A DNA stretch of 35,908 nucleotides from Pseudomonadota bacterium. GTDB lineage: Bacteria; Pseudomonadota; Gammaproteobacteria; Pseudomonadales; Halieaceae. Positions 1-7,057 of the stretch are shown one piece after another. Position 1 is the first letter of the stretch, and each line of letters begins with the position of its first letter. The notes beneath the pieces are model-generated. The model ran no database searches. It was not told the origin of the DNA and worked only from the letters and a program-made list of their open reading frames with translations. The translations under genes and the position numbers were made by a program. Location: the NCBI GenBank assembly GCA_015222725.1, contig JADFVW010000052.1:1-35908 (forward strand). Direction: 5' to 3'.

Positions 1-282
1 ACGGCAATCATTGATCATCACAAGATGGGCTACATGCTGCGAGCTTACGTCCTGATTTCTGTTACCAGCCATGTCACCGGAGCTCGGGGTAAGGTCATGG
101 ACTTCCTGATGGGCAAGGAGGACATACTTTCCATTCATGGTGTGGCGGGCAATGTCGACATGATTATCGAATTGCAGGCCAGGGATATGGAGCACTTCAC
201 CGACCTGGTTATCGGCCAGATCTACGGCCACAAATATGTGGTGAACTCCACGTCCTATATTTTCCTGGATAGCAGAAGGTGA
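1..282 (+). CDS. Lrp/AsnC-family regulator, C-terminal ligand-binding domain (5' truncated by window)
   Basis: The reading frame is open from the first base, so this is the 3' end of a longer gene; the first in-frame ATG is at 25. The visible ~93 residues look like the RAM/Lrp_AsnC ligand-binding domain: a short linker ending in HHKMGY, then a beta-alpha-beta-beta-alpha-beta pattern (MLRAYVLISV, a helix GARGKVMDFLMG, the SIHGVAGNVDMIIEL strand pair, and DLVIGQIYG). In full Lrp proteins this domain follows an N-terminal winged helix and mediates oligomerisation and amino-acid sensing. The residues just before MGY resemble the inter-domain linker, which supports a truncated two-domain protein, but a stand-alone RAM protein cannot be excluded. 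It converges on the D-aminoacylase gene with 32 bp between the stop codons. Target genes and effector are not visible. Confidence 0.75.
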   Translation, partial: TAIIDHHKMGYMLRAYVLISVTSHVTGARGKVMDFLMGKEDILSIHGVAGNVDMIIELQARDMEHFTDLVIGQIYGHKYVVNSTSYIFLDSRR

Positions 283-314
283 ATTACTTTTTCACAATGG
301 GTGTCAAGCTGGTT

Positions 315-1862
315 TCAAGGGTGCAGAACGCTGCCGAATAAACCATCGGCAAGCTGGTTATTCTCGCGTGCTACTTTGCCGTTGATAATCACAACATCAA
401 AACCCGTGGCGAGTTGCAGCGGGTCCGGGTAGGTCGCAGTTGCGTGCACACGGGCAGGGTCAAAAATAAGCAGGTCCGCGATCATGCCTTCTCGTACAAC
501 ACCCCGGTCCGTGATACCAAGTATCCCGGCTGCGAATGAGGTCATCTTGTGTACCGCCTCAGGCAATGTGAATACTTTGTCGCGCATCACGTACCGTTCG
601 ATGATTTTTGCAAACGTCCCGTGCCCGCGAGGATGAAATCCTGTAGGGTCGCCGTCGGAGCAAATGCCGACCAAGGGGTCCGCCATAAGCCGGGTCTGTA
701 ATTCATCGTTCATGACAAAGTATGCCCCTTTCGCGCCAGCGGGTCCGATCACGTCAATCAGCACATCTTCAAAAGGTGTCTCGAGTTTGTCAGCAAGTTC
801 GGCCAGCGTCATTCCGGTGTAAGGCTCCGTACCCAGCAAGGTCGCTTCGGGGCCATTGCGTCGATTGACACGGTTGCGTAAATACTCCGCGAGTTCATCC
901 CGCCGCTGCACTTTCGCAACTTCGAACTGCTCAACGGTCTTCGCCCAAACCGGAAAAACGATATCGATAGCGGTGTAGCTGGCATTGTAGGGATACACCC
1001 CGGCCGTGACCTCGATGCCGGATTTACGGGCACTGGCAAGTATGCCAAGTATCTCTTGTGCACGCTGCGCCCCCTTGCCAAATACGGACTTCAGGTGCGA
1101 CACGTGCACTCGTGCATGGCGTCCCTGATCGAGCAACTCAGCAATCGAGTTTTCGAGTTGATCGTCATCTTCATTGCGCATATGGCTCATAATCATGCGG
1201 TCGTTTCGACCGACGACCTTGGCCAGCGCCAGCAACTCTTGCCGCTGTGCGTTGAGCCCGGGGTTATATTCAAGCCCCGTACTCATTCCAAATGCAAGCT
1301 TGAGTGAGGTGTCGAGTATCTCAAGCATGCGCTCGAGATCGTCGGGCCCGGGAACTTGTACCCGCCCAATACCGGAGAGTGCTCGCAGCGTTCCGTGGCC
1401 GACAAACATGACAAGGTTTGGACCAATGCCGTTGCTGGCCACCTGATCCATCCAGGCTGCCAGGTCGGTAACTTCCGGGCTTGAGCCATCCTGGCCCAGG
1501 GCGATGGTGGTGACCCCCATGGCCAGGAAATTCTCAAATTCCGGTGTCGCTAGCGGGTTACCGTGTGCGTGGAGATCGATGAAACCGGGAGTGATGGTTC
1601 GACCATTTGCATCAATACGTTTATTAACCCGGGTATCGAAATTGCTATCGGTGAACTGTGCATCACCGACAAACACGATCTTGTCACCGACCACAACAAT
1701 ATCGGCAGCTTGCGCAGCACCACCCAATCCATCGAGTACCAGCCCATTTTCTATAAGCAGATCAATCGATGCATACTCTGCCAGGAAAGGTGATGGTGTC
1801 TTTGCACATCCACCGAGCAGTAATAGCCCCAACAAACAGATAACTATCGGTCTTATTGTCAT
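315..1862 (-). CDS. N-acyl-D-amino-acid deacylase family amidohydrolase, predicted lipoprotein
   Basis: A member of the D-aminoacylase branch of the metal-dependent amidohydrolases, which hydrolyse N-acyl-D-amino acids or related N-acyl amides. I chose the ATG at 1862 because the protein then starts MTIRP, followed by a hydrophobic stretch and an LGGC lipobox with Cys19, so it is probably a membrane-anchored lipoprotein. The longer ORF from 1940 would put 26 unlikely residues before this signal and run into argE. Family marks are PGFIDLHAH with the metal-binding HxH at residues 98-100, the SHMRNEDD segment, HVSHLKS, GVYPYNAS, CSDGDPTGFHPRGHGTF, and a C-terminal GVVREGMIADLLIFDP strand typical of the composite beta domain. 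Length (515 residues) fits the family. It lies 37 bp downstream of argE on the same strand and is probably co-transcribed. Exact substrate is unknown; D-glutamate or D-aspartate derivatives and other N-acyl compounds are possible. Confidence 0.85.
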   Translation of the reverse strand: MTIRPIVICLLGLLLLGGCAKTPSPFLAEYASIDLLIENGLVLDGLGGAAQAADIVVVGDKIVFVGDAQFTDSNFDTRVNKRIDANGRTITPGFIDLHAHGNPLATPEFENFLAMGVTTIALGQDGSSPEVTDLAAWMDQVASNGIGPNLVMFVGHGTLRALSGIGRVQVPGPDDLERMLEILDTSLKLAFGMSTGLEYNPGLNAQRQELLALAKVVGRNDRMIMSHMRNEDDDQLENSIAELLDQGRHARVHVSHLKSVFGKGAQRAQEILGILASARKSGIEVTAGVYPYNASYTAIDIVFPVWAKTVEQFEVAKVQRRDELAEYLRNRVNRRNGPEATLLGTEPYTGMTLAELADKLETPFEDVLIDVIGPAGAKGAYFVMNDELQTRLMADPLVGICSDGDPTGFHPRGHGTFAKIIERYVMRDKVFTLPEAVHKMTSFAAGILGITDRGVVREGMIADLLIFDPARVHATATYPDPLQLATGFDVVIINGKVARENNQLADGLFGSVLHP

Positions 1863-1899
1863 GTGAATATACCTCGGCACGATACGGTGAAAACTGAAC

Positions 1900-3051
1900 T
1901 TACAGGCAGTAATGGCGTATACACTGCTGCAGGAGGGCAACGCAGGGCTGGATCTGGCTCAGCTCCAGGTATTCATCGGGCTGGTGGGCGAGGTCGATTG
2001 AGCCCGGGCCCATCACGATGGTTTCCATACCCAGTTGCTGCAGAAATGGCGCCTCTGTGGCAAAGGCGACAGACTCGGCGCTGTGCCCGGTCAGCTTCTC
2101 AGCCATTTTTACCAACTCGCAGTCTGCATCCTGAACGAAGGGGGAAATATTCTTGACCAGGGAGTGCAGCGAAATATCCAGGGAGTGTTGCTCGGCGATA
2201 CGGTTCATGCGCTGCTCAATTTCGCCACGCACGGTTTCATTATCTCCGTTGGGTGTCATGCGCAGGTCGAAGTGTAACTCTGTTTTGCCGCAAATGCGGT
2301 TGGGGCTGTCACCCCCGTGTATACAGCCCAGGTTGAGTGTGGGAAAGGCTACCTCAAAGAGGTCGTTGCTGTAGCGCTGGCGCAACTCGGCGCGGTAGGC
2401 GATAAGGTCTCCCATCACGGCGTGCATGGCCTCCAGGGCGCTATTGCCCAGATCCGGGTTGGATGAGTGCCCGGCTTGCCCAGTCACCCGCACAGACTCC
2501 ATCATGATGCCCTTGTGCATGCGCACTGGCACCAGGCCGGTGGGCTCGCCAATGATAGCGGCCCGCGCTTTGGGGTAGCCTGCTGCGGCCAGCGCTCTCG
2601 CGCCATTCATGGAGCTCTCTTCGTCAGCGGTGGCAAGAATGATCAGCGGTTGTTTGAGGTCTTTGCCCTGAAAGGCGGATGCCGCAGCCATGGCAACGGG
2701 GAAAAACCCCTTCATGTCGGTGCTGCCCAGGCCGTATAGCCGGTTGTCTCGCTCCGTTAATTTGAGTGGGTCGGACTGCCACAGGCCATCATCGTAGGGT
2801 ACGGTATCGGTGTGTCCTGACAACACCAGTCCACCCGGCCCACTACCCAGTGTGGCGATCAGATTTGCCTTGCTGCCATCTGTATTGACGTCCTGGATTT
2901 CTACTGAGAAACCCAGTGCAGATAGCCACGTGGCGAGGGTATCAATCACGGCTCGATTACCCTGGTCCCAGCCCGGGTCAGTGGAGCTGACGGATGAGGT
3001 TCCCACCAGTTGTGCTAGCTGTTGCAGAATAATTTTGCTGTTCAGGGACAT
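1900..3051 (-). CDS. argE: Acetylornithine deacetylase
   Basis: Removes the acetyl group from N2-acetyl-L-ornithine to give ornithine in linear arginine biosynthesis; a cytosolic M20-family dinuclear metallohydrolase. The metal-site motifs are all present at the positions usual for ArgE: SGHTDTVP with His80 and Asp82, GLGSTDMKG with Asp112, and TADEESS with Glu144/Glu145. The RICGKTELHFDLR stretch corresponds to the dimerisation-domain region. Length, 383 residues, is that of the enterobacterial enzyme. The ATG at 3051 is preceded by a strong purine-rich Shine-Dalgarno (AGGGGAG) that abuts a hairpin at 3061-3078. It lies 54 bp downstream of the phosphate-transporter gene and upstream of the D-aminoacylase, so a deacylase pair acting on N-acyl amino acids may be co-expressed. 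A different acyl-amino-acid substrate is possible but less likely given the motif match. Confidence 0.9.
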   Translation of the reverse strand: MSLNSKIILQQLAQLVGTSSVSSTDPGWDQGNRAVIDTLATWLSALGFSVEIQDVNTDGSKANLIATLGSGPGGLVLSGHTDTVPYDDGLWQSDPLKLTERDNRLYGLGSTDMKGFFPVAMAAASAFQGKDLKQPLIILATADEESSMNGARALAAAGYPKARAAIIGEPTGLVPVRMHKGIMMESVRVTGQAGHSSNPDLGNSALEAMHAVMGDLIAYRAELRQRYSNDLFEVAFPTLNLGCIHGGDSPNRICGKTELHFDLRMTPNGDNETVRGEIEQRMNRIAEQHSLDISLHSLVKNISPFVQDADCELVKMAEKLTGHSAESVAFATEAPFLQQLGMETIVMGPGSIDLAHQPDEYLELSQIQPCVALLQQCIRHYCL

Positions 3052-3060
3052 AGCACTCCC

Positions 3061-3078
3061 CTGGGGCTAAGTCCCCAG
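3061..3078 (-). promoter_or_regulatory. Hairpin abutting the argE Shine-Dalgarno
   Basis: The 54-bp gap between the pit stop codon and the argE start contains a perfect 6-bp inverted repeat, CTGGGG/CCCCAG, around a 6-nt loop. Read on the minus strand, the 3' arm (CCCCAG) shares its last bases with the argE Shine-Dalgarno AGGGGAG. A folded stem would therefore sit directly against the ribosome site, and the CCCC arm could alternatively pair with the GGGG of the Shine-Dalgarno. There is no downstream T-run, so it does not look like an intrinsic terminator. A translational or processing role is inference. Confidence 0.4.
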
Positions 3079-3105
3079 CCGCCAGAGCTGCTTGAAACTG
3101 AAGGC

Positions 3106-4383
3106 CTAACCGAAAATGCCTTTGAATAAAAAGAAGAAGATAATTGCCAGGCAGGCGCCGGCGGGCAGGGTGATAATCCAGGACATAAATATCACGCCAA
3201 TGGTGCGCAGATTGATGGCCCCTATGCCCCTGGCGAAGCCTACTCCCAGTACCGCGCCAACCAGTGTGTGGGTGGTGGAGATAGGCAGGCCGGTTGCGCT
3301 TGCGATGACCACGGTAGAGGCGGCCCCCAATTCGGCGGCAAAACCGCGGCTGGGGGTGAGCTCAGTAATCTTGCGGCCCACGGTGGCAATCACTTTCCAG
3401 CCATAGGTTGCCAGGCCCACCACAATACCCAGGCCGCCCACCATCAGTATCCACCAGGGCATGGCTGATTTAGCGGCAATGACACCCCCGGATTGCACGG
3501 TGCTGGCAATTGCCGCCAGGGGGCCTACAGCGTTGGCCACATCGTTGGAGCCGTGGGCAAACGCCATGGCGCAGGCGGTGAATACCATCAGGATGGCAAA
3601 TATTTTTTCCACGTTATCGAAACGGTCATCGAGATCGGGGGTCTCGGTTATTCTGGACAGAAACATATATCCCACGCCGGCTACGGCTAGGCCAATAACG
3701 GTGGCGATAGGCAGGGCATTGGCAAAGGTACTTCCCAGCCCCAGGTCCAAATCCAGGCCCACGTGCTTCAGGCCTTTCAACAGGGTGACCATGGCGATCA
3801 TGAAGCCCACCATCCACATGTAAATGGGAATGTATTTTTTGGCCCGGTGGAAGGGGTCCTCGGTATCAAGGATGAGTATTTTGACACTCATGAACAAGCT
3901 GAAAGACAGGACGCCCGCCATCACTGGTGATATCACCCAACTCATAACAATTTTGCCCACCGCGCCCCAGTGAATGGCATCCACCGAGATGCCCACAGAG
4001 GCGAAGCCCACGATGGCGCCAACAATGGTGTGGGTGGTGGAAACCGGCCAACCCTTGACACTGGCTATCATCAACCAGGTGCCGGCAGCCAGCAGCGCCG
4101 ACATCATGCCGTAGACCATGAGTTCGGGCGAGTCTGCCATTACATCGGCATCGATAATGCCCTTGCGTATGGTTGATGTGACCTCGCCACCGGCCAGGTA
4201 GGCTCCCAGAAACTCAAACACCATGGCGATAAGAATGGCCTGTTTGATGGTTAATGCACGGGATCCCACGGAGGTTCCCATGGCATTTGCCACGTCGTTG
4301 GCACCGATGCCCCAGGCCATAAAAAAGCCAAAAATACAGGCCAGTACCAGGAACAGGGTGGCGTGTTCTGCAATGATTTCCAT
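3106..4383 (-). CDS. Inorganic phosphate transporter, PiT family
   Basis: A polytopic inner-membrane low-affinity phosphate permease (phosphate/metal complexes driven by cation gradient) of the PiT/PHO-4 family. It has the family's internal duplication: two signature copies, GIGANDVANAMG (Asn29-Asp30) near the N terminus and AHGSNDVANAVG near residue 280, and two later matching segments, VSTTHTIVGA and ISTTHTLVGA. Roughly ten or more hydrophobic segments span the 425 residues, the usual size for bacterial PiT proteins. The gene starts 7 bp after the stop of the PhoU-like gene, the common DUF47-pit pairing, so the two are almost certainly one transcript driven from the promoter at 5100-5128. 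Whether it is PitA-like in substrate preference cannot be read from sequence; sulfate-transporting relatives exist (CysP of Bacillus), but the PhoU-like partner favours phosphate. Confidence 0.92.
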   Translation of the reverse strand: MEIIAEHATLFLVLACIFGFFMAWGIGANDVANAMGTSVGSRALTIKQAILIAMVFEFLGAYLAGGEVTSTIRKGIIDADVMADSPELMVYGMMSALLAAGTWLMIASVKGWPVSTTHTIVGAIVGFASVGISVDAIHWGAVGKIVMSWVISPVMAGVLSFSLFMSVKILILDTEDPFHRAKKYIPIYMWMVGFMIAMVTLLKGLKHVGLDLDLGLGSTFANALPIATVIGLAVAGVGYMFLSRITETPDLDDRFDNVEKIFAILMVFTACAMAFAHGSNDVANAVGPLAAIASTVQSGGVIAAKSAMPWWILMVGGLGIVVGLATYGWKVIATVGRKITELTPSRGFAAELGAASTVVIASATGLPISTTHTLVGAVLGVGFARGIGAINLRTIGVIFMSWIITLPAGACLAIIFFFLFKGIFG

Positions 4384-4390
4384 ATTGAGC

Positions 4391-5071
4391 TTACCTGGCT
4401 ATCAGAATTTGGAGGCGGTCACCGACATTTTCGGCGGCGTCAGCAACGCCACCAATCAAGCCAATGATTTCGTAATAGAACATGACATCAACTGCCGGCA
4501 GCTTTGCCTCCTGCTTGAATAACTTTTGCCGCAATGCAATGGCCTGTTTGTCGGTTTTCCCTTCCAGTTTATTCAATTCTTTGAGCATGGTTTCGACCAG
4601 CCTGACTTCGCGCCCGGAAAACCCCACTTCCAGCAGTTCGTCCAGCCGTTGTATGGAGGCGAGAGCCTGGGAGGATGCAGCGGCGCAGGTATTGACAAAC
4701 TCGATGATGCCCTTGTGCATTTTTTCAGGGAAATGCATGTGACGCCCGGTCATGATTCCAGCGACGTCTTTTGCCTTGTTGGCGACCTGATCCTGAATGG
4801 TGACCAGCTCGAGCAGGTCGGTTCTTGGAACCGGCAGAAACAGGCTCTTGGGCAGGTTTTGCCTGATGGTACGCTTTAACTGATCTGCTTCACGCTCTGC
4901 TTCCAGAATTTTCTTGTATATCTTTCCAGCCTTTTCCCAATCCTCATCGATAGAGATCTGGACAAAGGTAGCGAGTAGCTGCGCGGCTCTGTCGGCAACA
5001 GTCATATGATCCTGAATGGGACCGATGGGTGATCGGCCAAATAAATTGCCCAGTGGGTTTCTACTAGCCAT
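4391..5071 (-). CDS. PhoU-like DUF47 / TIGR00153 family protein
   Basis: An all-helical PhoU-related protein of the DUF47/TIGR00153 family, generally encoded next to PiT transporters and thought to regulate phosphate uptake; the mechanism is not settled. I start it at the ATG at 5071 (MASRNPLGNLFGRSP), which has a good AGGAG Shine-Dalgarno about nine bases upstream and gives 226 residues, the normal family length. The longer ORF from 5167 adds 32 residues across the promoter region. Features are the N-terminal NLFGRSPIGPIQDHM segment, long amphipathic helices rich in Glu/Lys/Leu, and a C-terminal YYEIIGLIGGVADAAENVGDR segment typical of PhoU-fold bundles. It is followed after 7 bp by the PiT transporter gene. 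Confidence 0.88.
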   Translation of the reverse strand: MASRNPLGNLFGRSPIGPIQDHMTVADRAAQLLATFVQISIDEDWEKAGKIYKKILEAEREADQLKRTIRQNLPKSLFLPVPRTDLLELVTIQDQVANKAKDVAGIMTGRHMHFPEKMHKGIIEFVNTCAAASSQALASIQRLDELLEVGFSGREVRLVETMLKELNKLEGKTDKQAIALRQKLFKQEAKLPAVDVMFYYEIIGLIGGVADAAENVGDRLQILIAR

Positions 5072-5099
5072 TGGCTTAACTCCTGATCTCAATGCGCGA

Positions 5100-5128
5100 A
5101 GTATAGGGGCAATATTCTGTTCTGTCAC
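5100..5128 (-). promoter_or_regulatory. Sigma70-type promoter for the PhoU-like/pit operon
   Basis: On the minus strand GTGACA (5/6 match to the -35 consensus) and TATACT (5/6 match to the -10) are separated by exactly 17 bp, placing transcription start near 5093 and a 5' leader of roughly 20 nt before the start at 5071. It lies in the 5072-5275 interval between divergent genes. A single CTGTCAC half-site overlaps the -35, but the second half of a Pho box is missing, so PhoB control is not supported. Confidence 0.6.
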
Positions 5129-5275
5129 AGAAAAACGCGGGGCAGCCATAGCCGGTGCCTGCGACAAAATTACCCGCGTTAATGCTCGAGTGACTGGGGG
5201 CCAGTTTACTAGGTCTGTGTGTTAGGATTAGCGGTGCAGGGGTTATTTTCTAATTCGCTTAATCTGGATCAAAAT

Positions 5276-7051
5276 ATGCCGACAAATTTTGGTGAGCAAT
5301 TGCTGGAACAGCCACTGACGCTGGCCTCCCTGGCTCTGGATTTAAAGGCGGATGGCAGGTTGTCGGGTCGAGATCTGGAGCGGGTGCGCAATGCGTCAGT
5401 AGGCAGCATTCATCCACTGGTGTATCTGGCCGAGCAGAAGTTGGATGATCTTTCGCGATCCGGTGAAGTACTCAATATGGACGCGCTGCTGGCTTGGCTT
5501 GGGGACAAGTCGGGGCAGGGCGTCTACGAAATAGACCCGCTGAAAATAAACCTCGGGGCTATCACTGATGTGATGTCGAAGGCCTTTGCCCTGCGCCATC
5601 GCATACTGGCGGTTGAAGTGGCGGAAGACACCGTGGTGATTGCCAGTTGCGACCCCTTTATCCGTGCCTGGGAGAGCAACCTGGAGCACGTATTGCGCAA
5701 ATCAATTCGCCGGGTGCTGGCCGACCCCCGGGAGATCGCACGCCATACAGCGGAGTTCTATACCATGGCGGGCTCGGTGCGCGGAGCCCGCGGTGCCGGG
5801 CGCTCCGAGGGTGTTGCCACAACCAACAATCTCGAGGCAATGTTAGAGCTGGGATCGATGAAGGAGCCCGATGCCAATGACCAGCACATCGTCAATATCG
5901 TGGATTGGCTTTTGCAGTACGCCTTCGAGCAGCGTGCCAGTGATATTCATATAGAGCCCCGGCGGGAAGTCGCCAATGTGCGCTTTCGCATCGATGGTGT
6001 GTTGTACAGTGTTTACGAGTTGCCGCAACAGGTGGGCGCCGCCGTGACCAGCCGCATAAAAATATTGGGCCGAATGGATGTGGCGGAAAAACGCCGGCCT
6101 CAGGACGGCCGTTTGAAGACCCGTACACCGGAAGGCAACGAAGTGGAGCTGCGCCTTGCCACCCTGCCCACGGCTTTCGGTGAGAAGTTGGTCATGCGTA
6201 TCTTTGACCCGGATGTTCTGCAAAAAAGCTTTGGCGAGCTGGGCCTGGCAGACCGCGACCTGGAGAACTGGCAGGGCATGACAAATGCGGGTAACGGCAT
6301 TGTGCTGGTAACGGGCCCAACGGGCTCAGGCAAGACCACTACCCTGTACTCTACCCTGCGCAAGCTGGCGACTTCCGAGGTCAACGTTTGCACCATCGAA
6401 GACCCTATTGAAATGATAGAGGGGGCCTTCAACCAGATGCAGGTGAACCACAATATCGACCTGGACTTCTCCAGCGGTGTGCGCGCCCTGATGCGGCAGG
6501 ACCCGGATATCATTATGGTGGGCGAGATCCGCGACCTTGAGACGGCAAACATGGCAGTACAGGCGGCGCTGACCGGGCACCTGGTGATCTCCACCCTGCA
6601 TACCAATGACTCCCCCAGCTCAATTTCACGCTTGCTGGAATTGGGAGTCCCTTCGTACCTGATTAAAGCGACGGTGCGGGGCATTATGTCCCAGCGCCTG
6701 GTCAGGATTCTGTGCGACCAATGCAAGGAGTTAATTCCCCTGGACCAGGCTGCCTGGAAGGAGCTTACACAACCCTGGAAGGCGGAACCGCCGGCAAAAA
6801 TGGCGAAACCCGTGGGCTGCAAGGCCTGCCGCGCCACAGGTTACCTGGGGCGGCAGGGTATCTACGAGGTGCTGGTAAATAGTCGGGCGGTGCAGGAGCA
6901 AATTACCGCTCACATCGACACCGCCGCCATTCGTGACATAGCCATGAAGGAGGGCATGCGAACCCTGCGATTGAGCGGTGCCAGCCGTGTTGCCCGGGGA
7001 GAGACCACCATCGAGGAGGTGATGCGGGTCGCTCCCACGCTCGACCTCTAG
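5276..7051 (+). CDS. GspE/PulE/PilB-family secretion or pilus assembly ATPase (orphan)
   Basis: A hexameric AAA-like traffic ATPase of the type II secretion/type IV pilus extension family. Numbering from a possible GTG start at 5219, an N-terminal MshEN-like domain (about 40-170) precedes the catalytic core. The core has Walker A GPTGSGKT (366-373), the aspartate box ending before the Walker B region DPDIIMVGEIRD (from 428), the His box GHLVISTLHTND, and a tetracysteine zinc site CDQC (499/502) plus CKAC (534/537). I prefer the ATG at 5276, which gives 591 residues, because the 19 extra residues look non-natural, but both starts have weak Shine-Dalgarno sites. No other pilus or secretion gene lies nearby; the next gene, glnE, begins 6 bp after the stop. 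Its partner machine is therefore not identifiable here; it may energise a distantly encoded pilus or be a c-di-GMP-responsive MshE-like paralogue. Confidence 0.88.
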   Translation: MPTNFGEQLLEQPLTLASLALDLKADGRLSGRDLERVRNASVGSIHPLVYLAEQKLDDLSRSGEVLNMDALLAWLGDKSGQGVYEIDPLKINLGAITDVMSKAFALRHRILAVEVAEDTVVIASCDPFIRAWESNLEHVLRKSIRRVLADPREIARHTAEFYTMAGSVRGARGAGRSEGVATTNNLEAMLELGSMKEPDANDQHIVNIVDWLLQYAFEQRASDIHIEPRREVANVRFRIDGVLYSVYELPQQVGAAVTSRIKILGRMDVAEKRRPQDGRLKTRTPEGNEVELRLATLPTAFGEKLVMRIFDPDVLQKSFGELGLADRDLENWQGMTNAGNGIVLVTGPTGSGKTTTLYSTLRKLATSEVNVCTIEDPIEMIEGAFNQMQVNHNIDLDFSSGVRALMRQDPDIIMVGEIRDLETANMAVQAALTGHLVISTLHTNDSPSSISRLLELGVPSYLIKATVRGIMSQRLVRILCDQCKELIPLDQAAWKELTQPWKAEPPAKMAKPVGCKACRATGYLGRQGIYEVLVNSRAVQEQITAHIDTAAIRDIAMKEGMRTLRLSGASRVARGETTIEEVMRVAPTLDL

Positions 7052-7057
7052 ATCTGC

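Noticed and set aside
1863-1940. N-terminal 26-codon extension of the D-aminoacylase ORF
   Set aside because: It precedes a clear lipoprotein signal starting at 1862, has no family similarity and would reach to within 40 bases of argE's coding end and beyond.
5111-5128. Pho box upstream of the PhoU-like/pit genes
   Set aside because: Only one CTGTCAC half-site is present; the second half at 11-bp spacing does not match.
6100-6837. Long antisense ORF (245 codons) inside the GspE-like gene
   Set aside because: It is a shadow of a high-GC coding region with no domain, Shine-Dalgarno or neighbour logic.
5276-7051. Start of a type II secretion or type IV pilus operon
   Set aside because: No gspF/pilC, pseudopilin or secretin gene follows; the next gene is glnE.
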